Source: Sphingopyxis sp. (GTDB lineage Bacteria; Pseudomonadota; Alphaproteobacteria; Sphingomonadales; Sphingomonadaceae). From it: a stretch of 60,126 bases of DNA. This document shows positions 43,202-51,237 of this stretch, in pieces. Location: contig JAGHZY010000027.1 in the NCBI GenBank assembly GCA_017745175.1, positions 1 to 60,126 on the forward strand, given 5' to 3'. Every line of letters begins with the position of its first letter. The first letter of the stretch is position 1. Below the pieces are notes generated by a model. The model was not told where the DNA came from. It made no database searches and saw nothing but the letters and a program-made list of their open reading frames with translations. The position numbers were made by a program, and so were the translations under genes.

Positions 43202-43561
43202 ATGAAGGATTATGTGCCATCGCGTTCGCCCTGTGCCGTCGGCCGCGCGTCGCGGCTGCTCGGTGACCGCTGGGTCCTGCTGATCCTGCGCGAGGCGTTC
43301 CTCGGGATCGACCGGTTCGAGGATTTCCTCGGCCGGCTCGACATTTCGCGCGCCGCGCTGACCTCGCGGCTCGGCTGGATGGTCGAGGCGGGCGTGCTCG
43401 AGCGGATACCCCCCGAAGGCAAGCGCGCCCTGTACCGGCTGACCGCGTCGGGGCAGGCGCTCCGCCCGACCTATGACGCGATCAAGGCGTGGGGCGACGA
43501 ATGGCTGCCGCGCGGGACAAAGGAAAACGGCCCGGGCGATGCCGGGCCGTCGATATACTGA
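43202..43561 (+). CDS. HxlR/MarR-like winged-helix regulator
   Basis: 119 residues. The HxlR fold is visible: CAVGRASRLLGDRWVLLILREAF at the front (Cys near residue 11, a possible redox or ligand sensor), the recognition region RFEDFLGRLDISRAALTSRL and the wing EGVLERIPPEGKRALYRLT, with GQALRPTYDAIKAWGDEW behind. It is divergent from a thioesterase gene, and two matching dyads lie in the 77 bases between them, which suggests autorepression and control of the thioesterase by an acyl-CoA or aldehyde. The last codons overlap the terminator of the opposite operon. Confidence 0.9.
   Translation: MKDYVPSRSPCAVGRASRLLGDRWVLLILREAFLGIDRFEDFLGRLDISRAALTSRLGWMVEAGVLERIPPEGKRALYRLTASGQALRPTYDAIKAWGDEWLPRGTKENGPGDAGPSIY
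43527..43550 (-). terminator. Rho-independent terminator of the ileS-lspA-DUF3035 operon
   Basis: ACGGCCCGG (43527-43535) pairs with CCGGGCCGT (43542-43550), a 9-base-pair stem with a 6-base loop. On the minus strand TTTTCCTTTG follows. It lies 28 bases after the DUF3035 stop and inside the 3' end of the convergent HxlR gene. Confidence 0.7.
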
Positions 43562-43577
43562 AATTCCAAAAGGCGGT

Positions 43578-44006
43578 TCAGGCCCCCGGGATCGCCGCCG
43601 AGGCGTCGCGGCCGTCGCCTTCGGGCGCGGCAAGGATGTCGCGGACGACGAGGCCTTTGTCGACCACCTGCGTGTCGGGGCTGCCGACCTGGCTGCGGAT
43701 GCCCGGATCGGCGCGCGTGCCGTCGGCGCTGCCGATGATCGAGGTTTCGCTTGCGCTGCGCTGCGACGGGCCGCCGAACAGGGCGCGGAGCGTCTGCTCG
43801 GCGGTCGATTCGCCGCCGGGGCGCGCGGTGCCGGGCGCGGGCGGGGTCAGCGAATAATCGGGCGGCACGACGAGCGGCGCCTGACGCGATACCATCATCT
43901 CGTCGGGACGGTCGCGGCTGAACAGGCTGTTCGACCCGCAGGCCGACAGGGTGGTGGCAAGGATCGAGGCGGCCAGGATGGCGGTGGTCCGGTTCACTTT
44001 AAACAT
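43578..44006 (-). CDS. DUF3035 family lipoprotein
   Basis: 142 residues from ATG 44006 (MFKVNRTTAIL). The signal peptide ends in the lipobox LSAC. The mature part begins GSNSLFSRDRPDEMMVSRQAPLVVPPDYSLTPPAP, whose RDRPDE...APLVVPPDYSLTPP core is the DUF3035 signature; the rest is low-complexity and rich in Gly, Ser and Asp. In sphingomonads it follows lspA, as here, where lspA ends 17 bases upstream. Its function is unknown, but it is itself a lipoprotein and so a substrate of LspA. Confidence 0.87.
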   Translation of the reverse strand: MFKVNRTTAILAASILATTLSACGSNSLFSRDRPDEMMVSRQAPLVVPPDYSLTPPAPGTARPGGESTAEQTLRALFGGPSQRSASETSIIGSADGTRADPGIRSQVGSPDTQVVDKGLVVRDILAAPEGDGRDASAAIPGA

Positions 44007-44023
44007 ACTCCCAATGCGCCCCG

Positions 44024-44545
44024 TTAATCGGCGGACAGCTTGCCGTCCGTGTTCGCGGCCTTTTCGCCCAAGAGCAGCGCGCGCGCAACCAGCAAAAGCA
44101 CGCCGAGCGTGATGCACGCATCGGCGACGTTGAAGATCATGAAGGGGCGGAATTCGCCGATATGCAGGTCGGCGAAGTCGACGACATAGCCGAAGCGCAC
44201 GCGGTCGACGATATTGCCGAGCGCACCGCCGAGGATCATCGCAAGCGCGATCACGTCGCCCTTCGCCTGCTCGCGCGTCATCCAGAAGGCGACCGCGGCG
44301 GCGACGATCCCCGTCACCGCGACGAGCGTCCAGCGCGTCGTGTCGGTGCAACTCGCGAACATCGACAGCGAGATGCCGCAATTCTCCGCCCACGTCAGGT
44401 TGAAGAAGCTCGTGACCTCGATCTGCCCCTTGGGTTCGAGCGACAGCGGCACCGTGATCACCCATTTGGTGATCTGGTCGAGGATGAAGGCGACCGCGGC
44501 GAAAATCAGGCCGAAGCGCAGATGGGGCGAACGTTTGCTGCTCAT
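44024..44545 (-). CDS. lspA: Lipoprotein signal peptidase II
   Basis: 173 residues from ATG 44545, which overlaps the ileS stop by 4 bases. Four membrane segments are predicted. The conserved motif LDQITKWVI lies near residue 23, TWAENCGIS in place of the usual NxGxAF near residue 52, and the two catalytic Asp are in GGALGNIVDRVRFGYVVDF and FNVADACITLG. It cleaves the signal peptide of diacylglyceryl-prolipoproteins; several lipoproteins in this window would be substrates. The chain ends in a polar tail. Confidence 0.94.
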   Translation of the reverse strand: MSSKRSPHLRFGLIFAAVAFILDQITKWVITVPLSLEPKGQIEVTSFFNLTWAENCGISLSMFASCTDTTRWTLVAVTGIVAAAVAFWMTREQAKGDVIALAMILGGALGNIVDRVRFGYVVDFADLHIGEFRPFMIFNVADACITLGVLLLVARALLLGEKAANTDGKLSAD

Positions 44546-47451
44546 CGCGCGTCCAATACCGTGTCGCAGCGATTGCACAAGGCACCGTCGGTTTCGACCT
44601 CGGGCAGGTGGCGCCAGCAGCGGCCGCATTTGTGGTTTTCGGTGCGGGTGACAGTGAGTTCGCTGCCCGCGCGGGCGACGGACACGATGAACACCTCCTC
44701 GAGCGCCGCCGGATCGAGTGCCGGATCGGGGATCGTCACCTCGGCTTCGAGGCTCGAGCGGATCGTCTTTTCGCGGCGATAGGGTTCGATCGCTTCGGTC
44801 ACCGCCTCGCGCTGGGCACGGACACCCGCCCATTTGCTTGTGAGTGCGGCGTCGTTCCACGCGGCATCGACACTTGGCCATTCGAGCAAATGCACGCTGC
44901 CCGCATCGGGATAGCGCGTGCCCCACACTTCTTCGCTCGTGAACACCAGCACCGGCGCCGCATAGCGTACGAGTGCGTGGAAGAGGATGTCGAGCACGCT
45001 GCGATAGGCGCGGCGCGTGCCGGTGCCGAGCGGCGCGGCGGGGCCGAGGTCGCAGTAGAGGACGTCCTTGCGGATGTCGAAATAGAAGGCCGACAGATCC
45101 TCGTTGCAGAAATCGGCGAGCAGGCGCGTGTATGTGTTGTAGTCGAAATCGTCGACCGCCTGCGCCATCTTCGCGTCGAGGTCGGCGAGCAGGCTGAGCA
45201 TGTAACGCTCAAGCTCTGGCATTGCCGCGACGTCGGTGATGCGTTCTTCCTTCGTGAACCCGTCGAGCGCGCCGAGCAGGTAGCGGAAGGTGTTCCTGAG
45301 CTTGCGATACTGGTCGGCGACCCCGGTGAGGATCTCCTTGCCGATGCGGTGATCCTCGGTGAAGTCGACCGACAGCGCCCACAGGCGCAGGATGTCGGCG
45401 CCATAGTCGCGCATCAGGTCGATCGGGCTGATCGTGTTGCCCAAGGACTTCGACATTTTGAAGCCCTTGGCATCCATCGTGAAGCCGTGCGTGAGCACCG
45501 CCTTGTACGGCGCTATCCCACGCGTCCCGCAGCTTTCGAGCAGCGACGACTGGAACCAGCCGCGATGCTGGTCGCTGCCCTCGAGATACAGATCGGCGCT
45601 GTGGGTGCCGCCGTCGTGGCGGACGAGCGCGGGCCATTTGCCGCTTTCGAGCACGAAGGCGTGGGTGCAGCCCGAATCGAACCAGACGTCGAGAATGTCG
45701 ACGATGCGTTCGTAGTTCGCGGCGTCATAGTCCGGCCCAAGATATTCCTGCGCGCGCGCGTCGTTCCAGGCGTCGACGCCGCCCGCCTTCACCGCCGCGA
45801 CGATGCGGTCGTTGACTATGGGGTCGTTCAGATAATGGCCGGTCTTGCGGTCGACGAACAGCGTGATCGGCACGCCCCAGGCGCGCTGGCGGCTGAGCAC
45901 CCAGTCGGGGCGGCCCTCGACCATCGACCCGATGCGGTTGCGGCCCTTGGCGGGGACGAAACGCGTGTCGTCGATCGCCTGCATCGCCGCCTGCCGCAGC
46001 GTCGGCGCGGCGCAGAGATCCTCCTCATGCGGGTTGATCGCGCCGCCCTCATTCTCCCAGCGCTTTTCGCGCGGGGTCTTGGGCTCGATATGCGTCATCA
46101 CCTTGTCCATCGGCACGAACCATTGCGGCGTGCAGCGATAGATGACCTTGGCTTTCGAGCGCCAGCTGTGGGGGTAGCTGTGTTTGTAGTCGGCCGAGGC
46201 GGCGAGCAGCGCGCCGGCGTCGCGAAGGTCCGAACAGATCGGGCCGTCGGGGGCGTTGAACTTGGGGTTGATCACCGATCCCTGACCGCCGAGCCAGCCC
46301 CAGTCGGCGCGATATTTGCCGTCGCCCTCGACCGCGAAGACGGGGTCGAGCCCGTTCGCCTTGCACAGGTCGAAATCGTCCTCGCCATGGTCGGGCGACA
46401 TATGGACGAGCCCGGTGCCGCTGTCGGTGGTGACGAAATCGCCCGCAAGGAAGGGGCGCGGGCGCGCGAAAAAGCCGCCGAGTGCGTGCATCGGATGGCG
46501 GGCGATGGAGGCCGCCAGCGTTTCGGGAGAGACAATTCCCATAGGAGTAAGGGTAAGGCCGGTGCGCGCTTCAAGAGCGCCGACCAGTGCGGCCGAAAGA
46601 AGATATCTTTCACCGTCCGATCCGGCAAAGACTGTGTATAGTCCCTGCGGTTCCTGCCACTCGAGCGAGGGATTAAAGGCGATCGCCTGGTTTACAGGAA
46701 TGGTCCACGGGGTCGTTGTCCAGATAACGGCCTTGACGCCGATCAACTCCTCTACGGGGCTCTCGACGATCTCGAACGCGACATCGATCTGCGTCGAGAC
46801 GATATCCTCATATTCGATCTCGGCCTCGGCGAGCGCGGTCTTTTCGACCGGCGACCACATCACCGGCTTGGCGCCGCGATAGAGCATGTCATTCGCGGCG
46901 AACTTGAGCAATTCGCGGACGATGGTGGCTTCGGCCTCATAGTCCATCGTGAGGTACGGATGGTCCCAGTCGCCGCCGATGCCGAGGCGTTTCAGCTGCT
47001 CGCGCTGGGTGTCGACCCAATGCTGCGCATAGGCGCGGCATTCGGCGCGAAATTCCTCGACCGGAACCTCGTCCTTGTTGAGCTTTTTCTTGCGATACTG
47101 CTCCTCGACCTTCCATTCGATCGGCAGGCCGTGGCAGTCCCAGCCGGGCACGTAGGGCGAATCCTTGCCCTTCAGCGTCTGGGTGCGGACGACCATGTCC
47201 TTCAATATATGGTTGAGCGCATGGCCGATGTGCATGTCGCCATTGGCGTAGGGCGGACCGTCGTGGAGGATGAACTGGTCGCGGCCCTTGCGGCTTTCGC
47301 GAATCTGCCCCTCCAGATTGCCCTCGATCCATTTCGCCAGAATCAGCGGCTCCTTCTGCGGCAGGCCGGCCTTCATCGGGAAGTCGGTCTTGGGCAGGAA
47401 GACGGTGTCGCGATAGTCGCGCTGTTCGGCGGCGGAGGTGCTGTCGGTCAT
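44542..47451 (-). CDS. ileS: Isoleucyl-tRNA synthetase
   Basis: 969 residues. PYANGDMHIGHALNHI holds the HIGH motif near residue 70, GWDCHGLPIEWKVE follows, the CP1 editing domain covers about residues 200-430, KMSKSLGN is near residue 640, and the C-terminal zinc site is CGRCWRH with CNRCD. It charges tRNA-Ile and clears mischarged valine. lspA overlaps its end, which fits the widespread ileS-lspA arrangement. No leader RNA such as a T-box was seen upstream; that space is taken by a repeat. Confidence 0.97.
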   Translation of the reverse strand: MTDSTSAAEQRDYRDTVFLPKTDFPMKAGLPQKEPLILAKWIEGNLEGQIRESRKGRDQFILHDGPPYANGDMHIGHALNHILKDMVVRTQTLKGKDSPYVPGWDCHGLPIEWKVEEQYRKKKLNKDEVPVEEFRAECRAYAQHWVDTQREQLKRLGIGGDWDHPYLTMDYEAEATIVRELLKFAANDMLYRGAKPVMWSPVEKTALAEAEIEYEDIVSTQIDVAFEIVESPVEELIGVKAVIWTTTPWTIPVNQAIAFNPSLEWQEPQGLYTVFAGSDGERYLLSAALVGALEARTGLTLTPMGIVSPETLAASIARHPMHALGGFFARPRPFLAGDFVTTDSGTGLVHMSPDHGEDDFDLCKANGLDPVFAVEGDGKYRADWGWLGGQGSVINPKFNAPDGPICSDLRDAGALLAASADYKHSYPHSWRSKAKVIYRCTPQWFVPMDKVMTHIEPKTPREKRWENEGGAINPHEEDLCAAPTLRQAAMQAIDDTRFVPAKGRNRIGSMVEGRPDWVLSRQRAWGVPITLFVDRKTGHYLNDPIVNDRIVAAVKAGGVDAWNDARAQEYLGPDYDAANYERIVDILDVWFDSGCTHAFVLESGKWPALVRHDGGTHSADLYLEGSDQHRGWFQSSLLESCGTRGIAPYKAVLTHGFTMDAKGFKMSKSLGNTISPIDLMRDYGADILRLWALSVDFTEDHRIGKEILTGVADQYRKLRNTFRYLLGALDGFTKEERITDVAAMPELERYMLSLLADLDAKMAQAVDDFDYNTYTRLLADFCNEDLSAFYFDIRKDVLYCDLGPAAPLGTGTRRAYRSVLDILFHALVRYAAPVLVFTSEEVWGTRYPDAGSVHLLEWPSVDAAWNDAALTSKWAGVRAQREAVTEAIEPYRREKTIRSSLEAEVTIPDPALDPAALEEVFIVSVARAGSELTVTRTENHKCGRCWRHLPEVETDGALCNRCDTVLDAR

Positions 47452-47528
47452 GGTGGCGGCGCTTAGCGCAAGTAGGGCGGAGTAGTCACGTTTAAGTTGA
47501 TATTCCGGTTTGCTGTCCGGCTTCGCGA

Positions 47529-47598
47529 TGGGCCCCGGCTTCGCCGGGGTTCACGATAGGGCTGGCAATTTGTGAACCCCGGCGAAAGCCGGGGCCCA
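47529..47598. repeat. Dispersed palindromic repeat, family B, copy 2 (two arms)
   Basis: Arm 47529-47554 (TGGGCCCCGGCTTCGCCG start, GTTCAC end) and its near inverse arm 47572-47598 (GTGAACCCCGGCGAAAGCCG start, CCCA end) are 17 bases apart. They lie just after the GIY-YIG stop and before ileS. The second arm also pairs with the arm at 47910-47936. Confidence 0.88.
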
Positions 47599-47603
47599 GA
47601 CGT

Positions 47604-47894
47604 CTAGCGCAGAAGCTCGAAATAGAGATCGCGCCATTCGGGATTTGCCGCTTCGATCAACCCGATCTTCCACGCCCGTTTCCACTCTTTCATCTGCACT
47701 TCGCGGCGGCGGGCATCGTGGAGATTCTCGAAGTGCTGGTGCCAGACGAGCATCTTGAGGCCATATTTCCTGGCGAAGCCGCCGATCAGCCCTTCGCGAT
47801 GCCGTGCGATGCGCTGTGGAAGGTCGCTGGTTACGCCAATGTAGAGTGTCCCGTTGCGCCTGTTGGTAAGGACGTAGATCCAGCCTTGCTTCAT
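47604..47894 (-). CDS. Single-domain GIY-YIG nuclease, flanked by repeat arms
   Basis: 96 residues. WIYVLTN and TLYIGVTSD (residues ~5-20) form the GIY-YIG motif pair; the conserved Arg of RHREGLIGGFARKYG near residue 32 and Glu of RRREVQMKEWKRAWKIGLIEA near residue 65 complete the active site of the UPF0213-like branch. It would cut DNA as a stand-alone nuclease domain; no DNA-binding domain is fused. The TAG stop is 6 bases from a repeat arm (47572-47598) and the ATG is 16 bases from another, opposite arm (47910-47936), so the gene lies between two inverted arms. The biological role of this branch is unknown. Confidence 0.9.
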   Translation of the reverse strand: MKQGWIYVLTNRRNGTLYIGVTSDLPQRIARHREGLIGGFARKYGLKMLVWHQHFENLHDARRREVQMKEWKRAWKIGLIEAANPEWRDLYFELLR

Positions 47895-47909
47895 GACGCA
47901 CGGTTATAC

Positions 47910-47936
47910 TGGGCCGCGGCTTTCGCCGGGGATCAC
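47910..47936. repeat. Family B repeat, single degenerate arm next to the GIY-YIG gene
   Basis: TGGGCCGCGGCTTTCGCCGG followed by GGATCAC matches the consensus arm in 25 of 27 bases and is inverted relative to the arm at 47572-47598. No partner arm lies on the other side, so this copy is an incomplete end. Confidence 0.8.
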
Positions 47937-47958
47937 CTTCATCCGCTATGGAGCAGTC

Positions 47959-49008
47959 TCATTTCTGCCGCGGCCTCAATGCCGGCCCCACCTCGCGGAT
48001 ATCCTCGACCCAGATATAGCCGTTGAAGCTGGCGGGCACTTTCGCGAGCTGTTGCGGCGTCGTCAGCCCCTCGTTCGATTTGCCGCTTTCGTACGGGCCG
48101 AGGACGATGACGCGCGCGCCGACGCTGTCCATGCGAGCGATCAGCCGGTCGGGCCAACCCCAGAACGCCCATTGATAGTTGATCGGGATCGCGATCGCGC
48201 CGTTCCGGCAGCTTTCCGGCACGATGCCGGTCCAGCCCCACGCGACATAGTCTTTGGTGCACGCCTTGGCGCCGCCCCTGAGGTCGAACGACCAGTTGGC
48301 GGGGAGCAGTTGGCGCATCCGCTTCACCGGGCGTTCGCCGCCATAGAAGGCGTCGCCGATCTTTTGGCTGTCGCGGCCCGATGCTTTCAGGATCGCGAAC
48401 AGCTGGTCGGCCTCGCCCGGATCGTCCGATTTGAAGTTGAACAGGATCGGATGGACAGGGAGCGCGGCGAGCGCTTCCTCGACCGTCGGCATCTTGCCGA
48501 CGCCCTTGCCGCGCAGCGGGAAGGTCTTGCCACCGTCGGCTGTGTAACCATAGCCGATGTCGAGTGCCTTGAGCTCCGCCAGTGTCAGATCGCGGGTCTC
48601 GCCCTTGCCGTTGGTGCGGCAATCGACGGTCCAGTCGTGAAACAGCACCATGCGCCCGTCTTTCGTCGGCGCGACGTCGACCTCGACCATATTGGCGCCG
48701 AGCCCCACGGCCCAGCGCATCGATTCGGGGGTGTTCTCGAACACATCATGGCTTGGCGGAAGCGCGTGCGCGGCGGTGCAGGTGTCGCGGCCCGCGGCGG
48801 CGCGCTTGTCGTAGAGATGATAGACGCCGCGGTGCGCGATCAGCCCGGGCTTGCCCGCGGGATCGGGGGCGAGGAAGCTGGCGTTCGACAGCGTGAGCCA
48901 TGCGACGAGCGCGGCGAAGAGCCAGAGGAAGATCTTTGTCCCGCGACGCATCGGCTTTTTCTTCGGGCCTTCGAGGGCGCTCGCCCAGTCGTCGCTGTCG
49001 GTCATCAC
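47959..49008 (-). CDS. Membrane-anchored glycerophosphodiester phosphodiesterase-like protein
   Basis: 349 residues. A positively charged start is followed by one membrane segment (about residues 25-42), so the catalytic domain faces the periplasm. GDPD features are LIAHRGVYHLYD with the His-Arg pair near residue 59, ENTPESMRWA, EVDVAPTKDGRMVLFHDWTVD (metal-binding Glu, Asp and catalytic His) and later GGAKACTKDYVAWGW. The protein lacks the short form's HRG-GE continuity, because an insertion with a Cys separates HRG from ENTPES. It would cleave glycerophosphodiesters. It is flanked by family B repeats on both sides. Confidence 0.85.
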   Translation of the reverse strand: MMTDSDDWASALEGPKKKPMRRGTKIFLWLFAALVAWLTLSNASFLAPDPAGKPGLIAHRGVYHLYDKRAAAGRDTCTAAHALPPSHDVFENTPESMRWAVGLGANMVEVDVAPTKDGRMVLFHDWTVDCRTNGKGETRDLTLAELKALDIGYGYTADGGKTFPLRGKGVGKMPTVEEALAALPVHPILFNFKSDDPGEADQLFAILKASGRDSQKIGDAFYGGERPVKRMRQLLPANWSFDLRGGAKACTKDYVAWGWTGIVPESCRNGAIAIPINYQWAFWGWPDRLIARMDSVGARVIVLGPYESGKSNEGLTTPQQLAKVPASFNGYIWVEDIREVGPALRPRQK

Positions 49009-49050
49009 ACCCCCTCTTGTATCGCGCCGAAACCGGTTCGCTATCAGCCT

Positions 49051-49123
49051 GTGAACCCCGGCGAAAGCCGGGGGCCATGCGATATTCGTGCGTCCAATGG
49101 CCCCGGCTTTCGCCGGGATTCAC
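49051..49123. repeat. Dispersed palindromic repeat, family B, copy 3
   Basis: Arm 49051-49077 (GTGAACCCCGGCGAAAGCCG start) and inverse arm 49098-49123 are separated by 20 bases. It lies between the GDPD and ribF genes and ends 2 bases before the ribF stop. Confidence 0.88.
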
Positions 49124-49125
49124 GG

Positions 49126-50055
49126 TCAGACGTCCGCCAGCAGCTGCTTCGCCTCGTCGCAATCCGCCGCGATCTGCGCCATCAGTGCGTCCATGCTGTC
49201 GAATTTCGCCTCGGGCCGGATGAAAGCGTGGAAGGCGACGTCGATTTCCTGCCCGTACAGATTCTCGGCAAAGTCGAAGAAATGCGGTTCGAGCAGCTCC
49301 TTGGGCGGATCGAAGCTCGGACGGATGCCGAGGTTTGCAGCGCCCTTCAGGATACGCCCGTCGGGCAAGCGACCGGTGACGGCGTAGATGCCGTAACGCG
49401 GGCGCAGATATTGCCCCATTTCGAGGTTCGCGGTGGGAAAGCCGAGCAGGCGGCCGTTCTTGTCGCCGTGCTGCACGACATTGCGTACGGTGAAAGGGCG
49501 CGTGAGCAGGCGCGTCGCGGCGGCGCAGTCGCCCGTCTGCAGCGCCTCGCGGATACGGCTCGACGAGATGACATCGTCGGCGTCGTCGACGGGCGCCACC
49601 ATCTCGGTGAAGAAGCCGAGGCGGCGCGCATGGTCGGCAAGCGTCACGACATCGCCGCCGCGGCCCTTGCCGAAAACGAAGTCGGCGCCGGTGACCACCC
49701 CCGCGGCGCCGTAGCGATCGAGGAGCAGGGCGGTGATGAAATCCTCGGCGGTCGTGTTCGCGAGCGTTGTGTCGAAGGGCAGGACGAGCATCGCGTCGGC
49801 GCCCGCTTCGCCGAACAGCTCCTGCCGCTGGGCGAGCGTCGTGAGGCGGAAGGGCGGGACATCGGGCTTGAAAAAGCGCACCGGATGCGGATCGAAGGTC
49901 GCGACGATCGCGGGGCGGCCCTCGTCCTTCGCATGGCGTACCGCGCGGCCGACGACCGCCTGATGCCCCGCGTGAAAGCCGTCGAAATTGCCGAGCGCGA
50001 TCACCCCGCCGCGCAGGGCGCCTTCGATACGCTGGTGGCCGTCGAGGCGGATCAT
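49126..50055 (-). CDS. ribF: Bifunctional riboflavin kinase / FAD synthetase
   Basis: 309 residues. The N-terminal adenylyltransferase domain has ALGNFDGFHAGHQAVV (with the HxGH motif) near residue 20 and VTGADFVFGKGRGGD near residue 118; the SSSRIREAL motif near residue 170 and the C-terminal flavokinase domain with GFPTANLEMG follow. It makes FMN and FAD. The ATG at 50055 overlaps the dipeptidase stop by 4 bases, so it ends the purE-purK-folA operon. The FMN supports the many acyl-CoA dehydrogenases of the window only in a general way. No FMN riboswitch was seen. Confidence 0.95.
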   Translation of the reverse strand: MIRLDGHQRIEGALRGGVIALGNFDGFHAGHQAVVGRAVRHAKDEGRPAIVATFDPHPVRFFKPDVPPFRLTTLAQRQELFGEAGADAMLVLPFDTTLANTTAEDFITALLLDRYGAAGVVTGADFVFGKGRGGDVVTLADHARRLGFFTEMVAPVDDADDVISSSRIREALQTGDCAAATRLLTRPFTVRNVVQHGDKNGRLLGFPTANLEMGQYLRPRYGIYAVTGRLPDGRILKGAANLGIRPSFDPPKELLEPHFFDFAENLYGQEIDVAFHAFIRPEAKFDSMDALMAQIAADCDEAKQLLADV

Positions 50056-51233
50056 GGGACGGGCGGGGTCAGCGGGACGAGCCCTGCCTTGAGCACGCGG
50101 ATCGCGTTGTCGCCCATCGCGGCGCGGATTTCGTCGTCGGAAAAGCCCGCGTCGATCAGCGCCTGCGTCACCTGCACGAGCTTCGACGTGTCGAAGCGCA
50201 CCGTGGTGGCGCCGTCATAATCGCTGCCGAGCGCGACATGCTGGATGCCGACGAGGTCGCGGACATGCTTCATCGCCTTCGCGATGCTCGCGGGCGAGGT
50301 GTCGCACACCGCGGCGTCCCAATAGCCGATGCCGACGAGCCCGCCGGTCGCGGCCAGCCCACGGATCTGCTCGTCGTCGAGGTTGCGGTTGACCTTGCAC
50401 GTCGCCTGCACGCCCCCGTGGCTGGAGACGACGGGGCGGCGCGCCATCCTGAGGATGTCCGCGACGCAGGCCTTGCTGCAATGCGCGATGTCGACGATCA
50501 TGCCCTTCGCCTCCATGGTCTCGACCACCTGCCGGCCGAGCGGCGTGAGGCCGCCCTTCCTGAGCCCGTGCATCGACCCCGCGAGGTCGTTGTCGAAGAA
50601 ATGGCTGAGCCCCGCCATGCGGAAGCCCGCCGCGTAGAGCCGGTCGAGGTTGGCAAGCTTGCCTTCGAGCACATGCAACCCCTCGATGCTGAGCATCGCG
50701 CCGACCGGGGGCATCTTGCCGCGGCGCGAAGCGAGCAGCGCGTCTATATTCTCGGGGGTGGTGACCGCACGCAGCTTGCCCGCCGATGCCGCGACCGCGC
50801 GGTGGAGCTTTTCGGCGTGCCACAGCGAGCGTTCGAGCAGCGAGTTCCATGTCCGCACCGGCTGCAACTGCGCGATGACGAGCGCGGTGATATTGTCGGT
50901 GTCGCCGCCGTTGGCGTCGTAATTCTGCCCTTTCGGCGACTTGGTCGTGCTCGCGAGCACCTGCAGCGCGACGTTTCCGTCCTCGAGCCGCGGCAGGTCC
51001 ATATGGCCGCGGTCAGCGCGGTCGAGGATATTCCGCTTCCAGAGCAAGGTGTCGCTGTGGAGGTCGACGATCGTCAGAGTCCGGTGCAGCGCCTTCGCGC
51101 GTTCGCTGACGGCGGGGAGCGGTTTGCCGTCGAGCTTGTTCATCCCGCGCTCGAGCATGCCGGGGGCGAGGGTGAAGAAGGCCAGCGCGGCAACCGCGAC
51201 GACGAGCAGGATTCCGGTCAGCCAGCGACGCAT
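50052..51233 (-). CDS. Membrane dipeptidase (peptidase M19)
   Basis: 393 residues with one N-terminal membrane or uncleaved signal segment (residues ~6-25), then TIVDLHSDTLLWKRN with the metal-binding His-x-Asp near residue 56. Other zinc ligands follow: MLSIEGLHVLEGKL (Glu), VDIAHCSK (His), VVSSHGGVQ (His) and LGSDYDGA (Asp), the pattern of renal-dipeptidase-type M19 proteins. It would hydrolyse dipeptides in the periplasm. It is encoded between folA (4 bases) and ribF (overlap), an order I would not call functionally meaningful. Confidence 0.93.
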   Translation of the reverse strand: MRRWLTGILLVVAVAALAFFTLAPGMLERGMNKLDGKPLPAVSERAKALHRTLTIVDLHSDTLLWKRNILDRADRGHMDLPRLEDGNVALQVLASTTKSPKGQNYDANGGDTDNITALVIAQLQPVRTWNSLLERSLWHAEKLHRAVAASAGKLRAVTTPENIDALLASRRGKMPPVGAMLSIEGLHVLEGKLANLDRLYAAGFRMAGLSHFFDNDLAGSMHGLRKGGLTPLGRQVVETMEAKGMIVDIAHCSKACVADILRMARRPVVSSHGGVQATCKVNRNLDDEQIRGLAATGGLVGIGYWDAAVCDTSPASIAKAMKHVRDLVGIQHVALGSDYDGATTVRFDTSKLVQVTQALIDAGFSDDEIRAAMGDNAIRVLKAGLVPLTPPVP

Positions 51234-51237
51234 CGGC

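Noticed and set aside
47529..47598. Possible CRISPR-like repeat pair
   Set aside because: The arms are inverted, not direct, repeats and there is no regular spacer series and no cas gene.
49009..50100. FMN riboswitch for ribF, and riboswitches for the cobalamin adenosyltransferase or ThiE-like genes
   Set aside because: ribF overlaps the dipeptidase gene, the adenosyltransferase gap is filled by the family C repeat, and the ThiE-like gene has only 53 bases in front; no room or consensus was seen.
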